A stretch of 64,000 nucleotides of DNA from Phycisphaerales bacterium (GTDB lineage Bacteria; Planctomycetota; Phycisphaerae; Phycisphaerales; UBA1924): NCBI GenBank assembly GCA_016709445.1, contig JADJMV010000011.1, positions 62,001-126,000 of the forward strand. The letters run 5' to 3'. The notes below the pieces were generated by a model, which was not told the origin of the DNA, searched no databases, and saw only the letters and a program-made list of their open reading frames with translations. The position numbers and the translations under genes were made by a program. Below are positions 1-8,577 of this stretch, piece by piece. How positions within the stretch are numbered: position 1 is the stretch's first letter; the number at the start of each line of letters is the position of its first letter.

Positions 1-1269
1 CGCCGCGAGGTCACGAACCCAGGGCGCCGCCCCGAGCAAGAGCAGGCCCTGCGGGTTGGGCGTCGCGAGCCCGAGTCGGCGTGCGATCGGCGGCGCGGCG
101 AGCCCGTAGAACGCCACACTCCCGAGAATGACTGCAAACGTCAGCGGCACCAGCCGACGCGCCTCCTCCAGGCCCGCGGACTGGAGACTGATGGCAAAGA
201 CGGAAGCCACGGCCGCGGCCACGATCCCGCGGGGCGCGACACACGCGAGGAAAATGCGCTCGCGGCGCGAAAGCCCGGAGCCGAACGTCGCAGCCAACAC
301 GCTCGCGGGGCGGACGACGACGATCAGGAAAACGATGAACGCCACGGCCTCGAGCCCCACCTGTCTGAAGTCCTCCGGCTGGATGCGGGCGCCGAGCGTC
401 ACGAAGAGCGCCGAGATCAGGAGCACCCTCAGGTTCTCCTTGAATTCGATGATGTGCTTGACATCCGCCCCGCGCTGATTGGCCAGCACGATGCCCATCA
501 CAGTGGCGGCGAGCAGCCCCGACTCGTTCTGCACCTGATCGGAGAGCACGAAGACCAGCACGACGAGCAACATCGACACGGGGTTCTGCAGGTTGTCGGG
601 GATGAGGTAGCGGCGGAGCAGGAACGCTAAGAGCATGGCGGCAGCGACGCCCAGGCCTCCGCCCACGAGCACCGTGAATACCAGGGCCCTGATCGTGGGC
701 CCGGCGGCCTCCTGGAACTGCCCCACCAGGATCGCCTCGTAGATGAGGACCGCAAGGAGGGCTCCGATGGGGTCGATGACGATCCCCTCCCACCGCAGCA
801 CCGGGCCGACCTTGCCCTGAGGCCTGATGTAACTCATCAGCGGGCCGATCACCGTCGGCCCGGTCACAACCAGGATCGCCCCGAGCAGGGCCGCGAGCGG
901 GGTCGGGAGTCCAAGCAGGAACTTGGCTGCGGCCGAGGCCAAGACCCATGTCACGAGCGCTCCGACCGTGACGAGCCGCTGGATCACATCACGGACACCG
1001 CTGATCTCCCGCAGGTTCAGGGTCAGCCCGCCCTCGTAAAGGATCAGGCCGACCGAGAGTGAGACCAGGGGCAGGAGCAGGTCTCCGAGCAGCGAGTCGG
1101 GGTCGAGCAACGGTCCCTGCTTGGGGAAGACGAAGGCCCAGACGGGGCCGATGGCGATGCCCGCCAAGAGGAGGAGCAGGATCGACGGGACCTTCAGCCT
1201 CCAGGCCAGCCATGGCGCACCGACACCCAGGACGATGATCAGGGCCAAGGAGACCATGGGCTCGTGCAC
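1..1269 (-). CDS. Cation:proton antiporter (CPA1/NhaP-like), C-terminus cut by window edge
   Basis: Reading the minus strand from a GTG at 1269 (or ATG at 1257, four codons later) gives an open frame of 423 codons running off the left edge. The protein is a string of about 12 hydrophobic helices, including the segments GPTVIGPLMSYIRPQGKVG and ARIFLACVAPRGIVAAAV-like motifs (seen as RERIFLACVAPRGIVAAAV) typical of Na+/H+ or K+/H+ exchangers of the CPA1 family. After the last helix comes GLLLLGAAPWVRDLA, which resembles the first strand of a TrkA-N/RCK nucleotide-binding domain, so the full protein probably has a cytoplasmic regulatory domain beyond the window. It would exchange monovalent cations for protons in the inner membrane. 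The substrate ion cannot be told from sequence. It diverges from sixA, only 83 bases away. Confidence 0.88.
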   Translation of the reverse strand, partial: MHEPMVSLALIIVLGVGAPWLAWRLKVPSILLLLLAGIAIGPVWAFVFPKQGPLLDPDSLLGDLLLPLVSLSVGLILYEGGLTLNLREISGVRDVIQRLVTVGALVTWVLASAAAKFLLGLPTPLAALLGAILVVTGPTVIGPLMSYIRPQGKVGPVLRWEGIVIDPIGALLAVLIYEAILVGQFQEAAGPTIRALVFTVLVGGGLGVAAAMLLAFLLRRYLIPDNLQNPVSMLLVVLVFVLSDQVQNESGLLAATVMGIVLANQRGADVKHIIEFKENLRVLLISALFVTLGARIQPEDFRQVGLEAVAFIVFLIVVVRPASVLAATFGSGLSRRERIFLACVAPRGIVAAAVASVFAISLQSAGLEEARRLVPLTFAVILGSVAFYGLAAPPIARRLGLATPNPQGLLLLGAAPWVRDLAA

Positions 1270-1352
1270 GGTACGACCTCCCGAAACCGGGCCTGGCCGG
1301 GATCCCGGTCCAAGCGGCACCAGCATAGAGTGGCGGCCCCACGGAGGCCCGC

Positions 1353-1847
1353 ATGCGCATTTATCTCGTCCGGCACGCCAAGGCAGAGCGGCAGAGCCCC
1401 ACCGGACGCGATGAGGACCGATCACTCACCAATCGGGGGAAACGCCAAGCTGGATGGCTCGCCGGGGCGATTCAGGCGAGGGAACGCGAGGGCGTGCGGC
1501 TGGCGGCGAGCCCGGCGGCCCGAGCCCAGGAGACGGCCGCCATCTTGGCGGAGGCACTCCGCTGCCCGATCGACCTGGCGGAGGCTCTCGGTCTGGACTC
1601 GTCCCCGCGGGGTGTGGTGGGCTTCGTGGCGGGCCTGGCGGGCGACATTCCCTGGGTGCTGGTGGGGCACAACCCGACCTTCAGCCGGACGGCCGACGTG
1701 CTGGTGTCGGGGGCGACGGCGCCCCTCCAGTTCGAACTCCGGACCGGGGAGGCCGCGGTGCTGGAGATCGCCGACCCGGCTGTCCCCATCGGCTCAGCGA
1801 AACTGCTGGATGTGCTGCGGATCCCGGAGGCCGACGACCGGCGGTAG
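1353..1847 (+). CDS. sixA: Phosphohistidine phosphatase SixA
   Basis: A 164-residue histidine-phosphatase-superfamily protein. The catalytic RHA motif is at residues 7-9 (MRIYLVRHAKAE), followed by the SLTNRGKRQA element. The second active-site segment VLVGHNPTF lies near residue 110. Length and order match SixA, which removes phosphate from phosphohistidine on phosphorelay or PTS-type proteins in the cytoplasm. A GGAGG box sits five bases before the ATG. It stands alone, divergent from the antiporter and convergent with the pdh operon and a small membrane-protein frame. The specific phosphohistidine partner is unknown. Confidence 0.9.
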   Translation: MRIYLVRHAKAERQSPTGRDEDRSLTNRGKRQAGWLAGAIQAREREGVRLAASPAARAQETAAILAEALRCPIDLAEALGLDSSPRGVVGFVAGLAGDIPWVLVGHNPTFSRTADVLVSGATAPLQFELRTGEAAVLEIADPAVPIGSAKLLDVLRIPEADDRR

Positions 1848-1854
1848 GGAGCGG

Positions 1855-2154
1855 CTACCTGCGGGACTCGCCGTCGCCGAGGAACCGCGGAGGGCGCGGG
1901 CCGGGGCAGCAGCCGATCGGCCGCCCGTCTCCCTGGCCGCCTGCAGCGCACGAGCCTCCCCTGCACCTGTCGGACGCCGTGTCCTCCCCATCGGTGTGGC
2001 GGCCGAATTGGCCTTCGGACGAGGCGTTCGCGAGCACGCCGACGGCGATGATCGCGAAAGCCGCAAGCGGGACCCACGAGGGCAGATCGACGCCGAATCG
2101 GGGGAGCACGATGTAGCACCCGATGGCGACGAGCACGAGGACGGCGAACGCCAC
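1855..2154 (-). CDS. Possible small membrane protein, unrecognised
   Basis: A 99-codon frame starting at GTG, immediately downstream of pdhC on the same strand. The first 45 residues form two convincing hydrophobic segments (VAFAVLVLVAIGCYIVLP and WVPLAAFAIIAVGVLA), while the last 40 are rich in Cys, Gly and Pro and look like untranslated sequence or a wrong frame. The frame is also open for about 34 codons upstream of the GTG and reads as an acidic stretch followed by GRRLLSRLL, so an unusual start further up is possible. No family recognised. It may be the last gene of the pdh operon or a spurious frame. Confidence 0.35.
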   Translation of the reverse strand: MAFAVLVLVAIGCYIVLPRFGVDLPSWVPLAAFAIIAVGVLANASSEGQFGRHTDGEDTASDRCRGGSCAAGGQGDGRPIGCCPGPRPPRFLGDGESRR

Positions 2155-2273
2155 GAGCAGGCGCGAGAGCAGCCGGCGCCCTTCTGGTGGGGGCGCAGCG
2201 TCGGCCTCGTCGTCGGCCAGTGCCGTCGGGTCGATCCCGGGTCCGATCGGCGCAGCCTATCGCCCGCGGCGGT

Positions 2274-3596
2274 CTAGACCAAGAGCGAAGCGGGCTTCTC
2301 GAGCAGGCTCTTGACCGTGGCGAGGTACTGGGCGGCCATCGCGCCGTCGACGACGCGGTGGTCGCTGGACATGGTCATCGACATCTCGTGCCCGACGACG
2401 AGTGTGGGCTCGCCCGCCTCGTCGGCCTCGACGAAGGGCTTCTGAACCGCACGCCCAACCGCGAGGATGGCGACGTTGGGCGGATTGATGATCGCGGTGA
2501 AGTGATCGACACCAAACATCCCGAGGTTCGAGATCGTGAAGGTCGAGTCGGCCATCTCCTCGATGGTGAGGCCCTTCTCGCGGGCCTTCTTGCTCAACCG
2601 CTTGGTCTCGCTCGAGATCTGGCGCAGCCCGATCCGATCGGCATCGCGGAGCGTCGCGACCACCAGCCCGCCGCCCCGCTCCATCGGGAGGGCGATGGCG
2701 ACGCCGATGTGGACGCGTGCGTGCAGCTTGATCGCCGGACCGTTGGGCTCCCAGGAGCTGTTGAGGAAGGGGTGCTCGTGCATCGCGACGGCGCAGGCCC
2801 GCACGATGAAGTCGTTGACGCTGAGCTTGACACCCTGGCTCTCGAGTTGCTCGTTGAGCTGCTCGCGGAGGTCGAGGAGCGCATCGACGCGGACGGAGAC
2901 GGTGACCTGGTAGTGCGGGACCGTGGCCTTGCTCTCGACCAGCCGCTTCGCGATGGTCGCCCGAATGTTGGAGAGTGGGACGGTTCGGTCTTCGAGCGAC
3001 GTGGGGCCGGCGGCCACGAGGACCGGCTGGACCCGCGGTGACGCGGCGCCCGCATCCGACGCGCCGCCCGCCGGCGTCGCCGCCTCGACATCTTTGCGTG
3101 TGATCCTTCCACTGGGGCCTGAGCCGTGGAGCGAGGCGAGGTCGACCCCTCGCTCCTCGGCGATCTTCCGCGCCAGGGGCGAGGCGAACACTCGCTCTCC
3201 GGACGCGACGCCGTTGGTGTTGCTGCCAACGCTTGGGCGGGCCGGGGGCTCGGCAAGCGCCGTCCCCGAGCGAGAAGCCGGCGCGCTCGGGGCACCGCCC
3301 GCCGCGGCGGCGCCGGAGGCGGTCCCGGTCTTGGCGGCCGTGGCGGAGGGCTTCTCACCCTCCTGAGCCAGCACACAGATCACCGCACCGATCGGGACCG
3401 TCTGGCCCTCGGCGGCGACGATCTTGCCCAGCACGCCGTCGTCGAAGGATTGGAGTTCCATGGTCGCCTTGTCGGTCTCGATGTCGGCGAGCACATCGCC
3501 GGACTTCACGGCCTGGCCTTCCTTGACGTGCCACTTGACGACGGTGCCCTGCTCCATGGTGTCGGAGAGGCGGGGCATCGTGATTTCAATCGCCAT
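2274..3596 (-). CDS. pdhC: Pyruvate dehydrogenase E2, dihydrolipoamide acetyltransferase
   Basis: A 440-residue E2 component. It has an N-terminal lipoyl domain with the lipoylated lysine at residue 43 (ETDKATMELQ), a Pro/Ala linker, a peripheral-subunit-binding domain around residues 133-173 (FASPLARKIAEERGVDL), and a C-terminal acetyltransferase domain with the catalytic DHRVVDGA motif near the end. It transfers acetyl groups from E1 to CoA and forms the core of the complex. The ATG at 3596 was chosen because the lipoyl fold starts there and a GAGAGG box precedes it; the frame extends 22 codons further up without domain support. Last of pdhA-pdhB-pdhC, 37 bases after pdhB. No E3 gene follows in the window, so lipoamide dehydrogenase must be encoded elsewhere. 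Confidence 0.95.
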   Translation of the reverse strand: MAIEITMPRLSDTMEQGTVVKWHVKEGQAVKSGDVLADIETDKATMELQSFDDGVLGKIVAAEGQTVPIGAVICVLAQEGEKPSATAAKTGTASGAAAAGGAPSAPASRSGTALAEPPARPSVGSNTNGVASGERVFASPLARKIAEERGVDLASLHGSGPSGRITRKDVEAATPAGGASDAGAASPRVQPVLVAAGPTSLEDRTVPLSNIRATIAKRLVESKATVPHYQVTVSVRVDALLDLREQLNEQLESQGVKLSVNDFIVRACAVAMHEHPFLNSSWEPNGPAIKLHARVHIGVAIALPMERGGGLVVATLRDADRIGLRQISSETKRLSKKAREKGLTIEEMADSTFTISNLGMFGVDHFTAIINPPNVAILAVGRAVQKPFVEADEAGEPTLVVGHEMSMTMSSDHRVVDGAMAAQYLATVKSLLEKPASLLV

Positions 3597-3633
3597 CGCT
3601 AAACCCTCTCGTCGGGTGGGAGGAAGTCCCGGT

Positions 3634-4722
3634 TCAGGCCATCGCTCGGGTGACCGCCGCAACGATCTTGGCGGGGTTGGGCAGGTACTCCGCCTCGAGG
3701 TTCTTGGCGTAAGGGGTTGGAACGTCGTCGGTGTTGACGCGGATGGGGGCTTGGTCGAGCCAGTCGAAGCCCTTCTCCACGACCTGGGTGACCACCTCGC
3801 TGGCGATGCTCGCGAACGGCCAGGATTGATCCACCACGACGATGCGGTTGGTTTTCTTCAGGCTCGTGATGACCGAGTCCATGTCCAGCGGGCGGATCGT
3901 TCGCATGTCAAGCAGATCGCACTCGATCCCCTTGGCGGCGAGCTGCTCGCAGGCTTCCACGCAGAAGTTCACAGGTCGCCCGAAGGAGATCAGGGTGCAC
4001 GCGTCGCCTTCGCGGACGAGGCGGGCCTTCCCGAAGGGGATGTAGTACTCCTCCTCGGGCACATGGGCCTTGTCGCCGAGCATCCGCTCGGATTCGAGGA
4101 AGAAGACCGGGTCGGGGTCGAGGATCGCGGTCTTGAGCAGGCCCTTGCCGTCGTACGGATTGGAAGGGATGGCGATCTTGGTGCCGGGCACGTTCGCGAA
4201 GAGCCCCTCGACGCACCAGGAGTGGGTCGAGCCGAGCTGACCGCCCGCGCCGTCGTTGCCCCGGAAGACGATCGGACACCCCCACTGCCCGCCGGACATG
4301 TAGAGCATCTTGGCGGCGTTGTTGAGGAGTTGATCGGCGGCGACGAGGCTGAATGACCAGCTCATGAACTCGATGATGGGGCGGAGGCCGTACATCGCGG
4401 CGGCGATACCGAGGCCGGCGAAGCCGTTCTCGCTGATCGGGCTGTCGATGATGCGTTTGGCGCCGAACTCCTCGAGCATGCCCTGGCTGACCTTGTAAGC
4501 GCCGTTGTACTCGGCGACCTCTTCGCCGAGGAGAAAGACCCGCTCGTCGCGGCGCATCTCCTCGCTCATGGCCTCGCGGAGCGCCTCGCGGAACTGGATG
4601 ATCCGCTCTCCCTCCCGGGATGGGAGCGGGCGGTCAAAGTCCGGGACGGCGAAGCCTCCTGGGAGCGCGGGGTGCTCGACACGGCGGCCGCCGGAAGGGA
4701 CTGGGGCGGTGATGGTCGTCAT
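3634..4722 (-). CDS. pdhB: Pyruvate dehydrogenase E1 component, beta subunit
   Basis: A 362-residue transketolase-like protein with the E1-beta hallmarks: LREAMSEEMRRDERVFLLGEEV near residue 46, then DSPISENGFAGLGIAAAMYG, and the C-terminal VNTDDVPTPYAKNLE. With PdhA it forms the heterotetrameric E1 that decarboxylates pyruvate with thiamine diphosphate and reductively acetylates lipoate on E2. The first 40 residues are a Pro-rich extension that is not part of the fold. It sits 36 bases after pdhA and 37 bases before pdhC, so the three are almost surely cotranscribed. A branched-chain 2-oxoacid dehydrogenase is the main alternative, but the separate alpha/beta pair with this E2 fits pyruvate best. 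Confidence 0.94.
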   Translation of the reverse strand: MTTITAPVPSGGRRVEHPALPGGFAVPDFDRPLPSREGERIIQFREALREAMSEEMRRDERVFLLGEEVAEYNGAYKVSQGMLEEFGAKRIIDSPISENGFAGLGIAAAMYGLRPIIEFMSWSFSLVAADQLLNNAAKMLYMSGGQWGCPIVFRGNDGAGGQLGSTHSWCVEGLFANVPGTKIAIPSNPYDGKGLLKTAILDPDPVFFLESERMLGDKAHVPEEEYYIPFGKARLVREGDACTLISFGRPVNFCVEACEQLAAKGIECDLLDMRTIRPLDMDSVITSLKKTNRIVVVDQSWPFASIASEVVTQVVEKGFDWLDQAPIRVNTDDVPTPYAKNLEAEYLPNPAKIVAAVTRAMA

Positions 4723-4758
4723 GGCCTGGGTGCCTCTCGTCTGGGCTTCAGCGGGGTT

Positions 4759-5880
4759 CTAGAGCAGCGGGTTCTTGGCGCCGTGGGGGTAGTCGGCGAT
4801 GGGGCTGGACTGCGGGAGCGGGTTGATGTACACATCGCTGTACAGCTCGGCTTCGACGTCCGGGTCGGCCGCGCTCTCTGCGAATTCGATCGAGTCGCGG
4901 ACCTCTTCGGCGATCTCGGCCCGCATGGCCTTCCAGTCGTCCTCGCTCAGGCAGGCCCGTCCGCCGTCGGACTCGCTGCCCATCAGGTGGCTCGCCAGTG
5001 CGGCGATCGAGTCCTTCTCCTTCCACCCGTCGACCTCGTCTTTGGTGCGGTACTTCTGGGGGTCCGACATGGAGTGGCCCATGTAGCGGTAGGTCTTGAG
5101 GTCCACGAAGGCGGGGCGCTGGAGGTCGCGGCACTCGTCGACAAGCGGCTTGAACTGGTCGTAGACGTTGCGGACATCGAACCCGTCGATCTCGACGCTC
5201 TTGATCGCGTAGCTCTGGCCTCGGGAGACCAGGTTCTTGCTGTTGGCCGTGTGACGATGGATCGCGGTGCCCATGGAGTAGCCGTTGTTCTCGATGACAT
5301 AGATCACGGGCAGGCCGAAGAGCGAGGCGAGGTTGAGCGCCTCGTGGAACGCGCCCTGGTCGATCGCGCCGTCGCCGAGGTAGCAGACCGAGACCTTCTT
5401 GGCGCCGGTACCCATGACCTCCCACTCGTAGCGGGCCGCGAAGGCCAGGCCGGCCCCGAGGGGTGTCTGGGCGCCGACGATGCCGTGGCCGCCGAAGAGC
5501 CAGTGCGGCTTGTCGAACATGTGCATCGAGCCGCCCTTGCCCTTCGCACATCCGGCGGCCTTGCCGAACATCTCGGCCATGCAAGCCCGGGCGCTCATGC
5601 CCCGAGCCAGCGCGTGGCCGTGGTCGCGGTAGGCCAGGACAATCGGGTCATCGGGGTTGAGCGAGCGGATCGTGCCGACGGCCGAGGCCTCCTGCCCGGA
5701 GTAGATATGGCAGAACCCGCCGATCTTGGCCTGCTGGTAGGCCTGCATCGTGCGGGTCTCGAACTCCCGGATGAGCTGCATGTCGCGCAGCCACTTGAGG
5801 AGCGTCTCGGCGGGCAGGGCATCGGACGGCCGGGCGCCCGCTCGGGTTGAGGGCGACTGGGTCGAGGCTGAGGCCATCAT
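4759..5880 (-). CDS. pdhA: Pyruvate dehydrogenase E1 component, alpha subunit
   Basis: A 373-residue E1-alpha. The thiamine-diphosphate motif runs from GDG (169-171) to NN (198-199). The regulatory-loop region YRYMGHSMSDP is near residue 267, which in mitochondrial homologues carries phosphorylated serines; no kinase is seen here. QQAKIGGFCHIYSGQEAS is the usual pyruvate-specific entry segment. The tandem ATG at 5880 follows a TGGAG box four bases upstream. It is the first gene of the pdhA-B-C operon. A possible sigma-70 promoter lies about 115 bases upstream. The enzyme feeds acetyl-CoA under oxic growth, in parallel with the POR operon at 29-33 kb. Confidence 0.95.
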   Translation of the reverse strand: MMASASTQSPSTRAGARPSDALPAETLLKWLRDMQLIREFETRTMQAYQQAKIGGFCHIYSGQEASAVGTIRSLNPDDPIVLAYRDHGHALARGMSARACMAEMFGKAAGCAKGKGGSMHMFDKPHWLFGGHGIVGAQTPLGAGLAFAARYEWEVMGTGAKKVSVCYLGDGAIDQGAFHEALNLASLFGLPVIYVIENNGYSMGTAIHRHTANSKNLVSRGQSYAIKSVEIDGFDVRNVYDQFKPLVDECRDLQRPAFVDLKTYRYMGHSMSDPQKYRTKDEVDGWKEKDSIAALASHLMGSESDGGRACLSEDDWKAMRAEIAEEVRDSIEFAESAADPDVEAELYSDVYINPLPQSSPIADYPHGAKNPLL

Positions 5881-5992
5881 CTACTCCAGAACCGGGCGCC
5901 GCCCGAACGAACCCCCGCAGCAACGGCTTGGGGAGAGCGGCTCGGGCACTTCGCCTCGATATCGGCCTTCGCGGCACCGGCGCAAACAGCTA

Positions 5993-6020
5993 CCTATACC
6001 GTTTGCTCGGCTCGGGGCAA
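5993..6020 (-). promoter_or_regulatory. Possible promoter of the pdh operon
   Basis: On the minus strand TTGCCC (6020-6015) and TATAGG (5998-5993) are separated by 16 bases, about 113 bases before the pdhA start. The match to a housekeeping promoter is moderate. It lies in the 248-base gap after the S41 peptidase gene, where no other gene is visible. Confidence 0.3.
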
Positions 6021-6128
6021 AGCGTAGGAGGGTCCGGACTTGCTGACTATCAATACCGGCCCCGGACCATGCCTGCGACGACCTTCTCGGACCTCGGCCG
6101 GACGGGTGGACGCAACTTTCACGTCTTC

Positions 6129-8378
6129 TCAGGCCCCGGGCTCCGTCTCCCGGCTGGCGGTCTTCCCCTCGTCCGACGCGACCGTCCGGCCCTTGAGAAG
6201 GACGACCGCGGCTTCGAGCTGGAGATCGATCCCTTTTTGGATGAGATCATCCGGATTGACCTGCGCCGTCGGCGCCTGCGCGAGATTGCCGTTCTCATCG
6301 AGCGGGAGGACATCGGCATCGCGTCGGATCGTGATGGCTTGCTCGTTCTGCGAGGGCAGCATGTCCACGGTCAGGTCGGGCTCGATGCCCCACTGCGTCA
6401 TGCCGGGTCGGCGGTGGATCAGGCGGCCGGCGGGGAGGCGGTAGTACTGGGTGGTGACCTTGAGCATGCTCTGGGCGGTCGTCGGGAGAGGCCAGGCGTT
6501 CTGCACGCTGCCCTTGCCGAAGCTGCGCTTGCCGATCACGATGGCATCGAGCTTGCCCTGCGAGGCGTAATCTTGCAGTGCGCCCGAGACGATCTCGCTC
6601 GCGGAGGCCGAGCCTTCATTGACCAGGATGGCGAGGGGGATGTCGCTGAGTTCGCCAGTGCCGTTCGCCCGCTCGACACCGGTGCGGACACCGTCGGCGT
6701 TCTCGGTCGTCACGACCACGCCGGTCGGAACGAATTCGCCAACGACCGCGACGGCTTGGTCGAGCAGACCCCCGGGATTAAATCGCAGATCCAGGATGAG
6801 CCCGTTCAGACCGGCCCGACGCATCTGCGCGACGGCGCTCCTCAGATCATCGGAGGTGTTCTCGGTGAACTGGGTGAGCCGGACATACCCGATGCCGCTC
6901 TTGGAGTCGACAAACCAGTCCCAGTCGTCCTCGCTGGCGCCCTCGCGCTTCCAGCCCTTGACGCTCCTGAGCTTGATGGGGGACCGGACGAGCGTGAAGT
7001 CCTGCTCCACGGTCTGGTCGTCCTTCGCCCTCTCGACGGTGAGATTGACGCGGGTGCCGGCCGGCCCGGTGATGACATCGACGGCCTGATCCAGCGTAAA
7101 GCCCGCGGTTGACTCGCCGTTCACCTTCGTGATGATGTCATCGGACCGAACACCCGCCCGCTGGGCAGGGGTGCCCTCGAGCGGGGTGACGACCTTGATG
7201 CGCATGAGCTCGTCGTGCTGGATCTGGACCCCGACCCCGACGAATTCACCGCGGGTGTTCCGCTCGAAGCGACGGACCTCGTCCGGCCAGATGATGACGG
7301 AATAATCGTCGAGGGCCCCCATCGCCCCGTTGCCGAATTCGTGCAGGAGCGCCTCGCTGGGGATGCGCACCGTCGAGGCGGAATCGTCGAGAACGGCGGT
7401 GATGGTCGAGCGGATGTCGCGGGCGCTCAGCTCGCCATTCTTGGCCTCGAGCTTCTTCCGCTGATCCTGGAGATGCGCGACGAACGCCTCCCGCGTCATC
7501 CGGTCGCCGAGCCCGGGGAATGCCTGCGCCAGCTCGGCCGTGGTGGCCATGGTCTCCACGCTCTCGAGGCCGTCGAGGAGCATCTGCCGGACCGCCTCGC
7601 CGTCCACGTGCTTCGTGCCCGCGACCTCGATCGACTTCTGCACAAGCCAGGCGTCGATCCCGTCGAGCTTCTCCTGGTAGCTGTCGCCCATCGCGTTGTA
7701 GGGCGGGAGCGCCGACTCCTCGGCATCAAGACGACGCTGGTTCCGCAGCTCCCAGTAGTGCTCCGGTGTGTAGAGGCGGATCATCGAGAGCCTGCGGCTG
7801 AGCCGGTCGATGTCGCCCTTGTAACGCTGATCGATGTCGAAGAGCACGTGGAGGCGGTAGAACAGCTCGCTCGCCTTCATCCACTCGCCCTTGGACTCCG
7901 CATCGCGGGCCTGGGCATCCGCCTGCTTGATCGCGTCGGCGATCAGCGGGTCGGCGAAGAGATCCGCGGCGGCGAGCGTGCCCCCCCGGAGCTCCACCAA
8001 CTCCATCACCTGCACCAAAGCCTGCCCAAGCTTGAACCCGTGCGGGTCCGCAACGGCCTCGCCGAGCTTGGTCGTGAGTTCCCCGCGAACCTCGTCGAAC
8101 CGCGCGTTCCGGTCGGTTTCGCGTTTGACCAGATTCTCTTCGTAACGCGCGGCAGCACTCTTGAGCGAGTCGGCGGCCACCGGGGTGTCCATCCCCGGGA
8201 AATCCCTGAGCAATCTTTCGATGCTCGAGGAATCGCCGCCCTTGGCGGTTTCCCACAGCTGCGTCGACCAATCCGCGACGGTCTCCGTCGCCTGGGGTTG
8301 GAACGCAAGCGCCCCGGCTGATGCCGCGCCTACCGCCAAAGCGGCCGCCAGAAGACGCACAGATTGAAGTGTGGGCAT
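6129..8378 (-). CDS. Exported S41-family C-terminal processing peptidase with long N-terminal region
   Basis: A 749-residue protein with a signal peptide (VRLLAAALAVGAASAGALAF). A roughly 300-residue, mostly helical N-terminal region is followed by a PDZ domain (GVGVQIQ...GVRSDDIITKVNGES) and an S41 catalytic domain. The expected serine lies in NEGSASASEIV and the lysine in KRSFGKGSVQ, so the Ser/Lys dyad is intact. It would cleave C-terminal tails of envelope proteins in the periplasm. I chose the ATG at 8378 because GGGAG lies five bases upstream; the in-frame ATG at 8390 lacks a good box. CtpA/Prc enzymes are usually 400-680 residues, so the N-terminus is long. It probably forms its own unit between the MFS gene and pdhA. 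Confidence 0.88.
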   Translation of the reverse strand: MPTLQSVRLLAAALAVGAASAGALAFQPQATETVADWSTQLWETAKGGDSSSIERLLRDFPGMDTPVAADSLKSAAARYEENLVKRETDRNARFDEVRGELTTKLGEAVADPHGFKLGQALVQVMELVELRGGTLAAADLFADPLIADAIKQADAQARDAESKGEWMKASELFYRLHVLFDIDQRYKGDIDRLSRRLSMIRLYTPEHYWELRNQRRLDAEESALPPYNAMGDSYQEKLDGIDAWLVQKSIEVAGTKHVDGEAVRQMLLDGLESVETMATTAELAQAFPGLGDRMTREAFVAHLQDQRKKLEAKNGELSARDIRSTITAVLDDSASTVRIPSEALLHEFGNGAMGALDDYSVIIWPDEVRRFERNTRGEFVGVGVQIQHDELMRIKVVTPLEGTPAQRAGVRSDDIITKVNGESTAGFTLDQAVDVITGPAGTRVNLTVERAKDDQTVEQDFTLVRSPIKLRSVKGWKREGASEDDWDWFVDSKSGIGYVRLTQFTENTSDDLRSAVAQMRRAGLNGLILDLRFNPGGLLDQAVAVVGEFVPTGVVVTTENADGVRTGVERANGTGELSDIPLAILVNEGSASASEIVSGALQDYASQGKLDAIVIGKRSFGKGSVQNAWPLPTTAQSMLKVTTQYYRLPAGRLIHRRPGMTQWGIEPDLTVDMLPSQNEQAITIRRDADVLPLDENGNLAQAPTAQVNPDDLIQKGIDLQLEAAVVLLKGRTVASDEGKTASRETEPGA

Positions 8379-8577
8379 GATGACTCCCATATCTCGGGCG
8401 TCGCCGGAGCGACTCACCCCAGGTGTGTACCCGGGCAACGGCCTCGGAGTTCCGCCTGTTCCATCGACGCGCGGGAGCGTCTTGGTGGAATCCTCTTGTC
8501 GGAGCGCGGCCCCCCGACATGTTATCGAACCGGCCGCGGAACGGTTGGACGGGGTGGAAGGGTTGCCAGACCGAGAG

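Noticed and set aside
11..949. 312-codon minus-strand frame at the left edge
   Set aside because: Arg/Gly/Pro-rich shadow, one frame off the antiporter, which reads as clean membrane helices.
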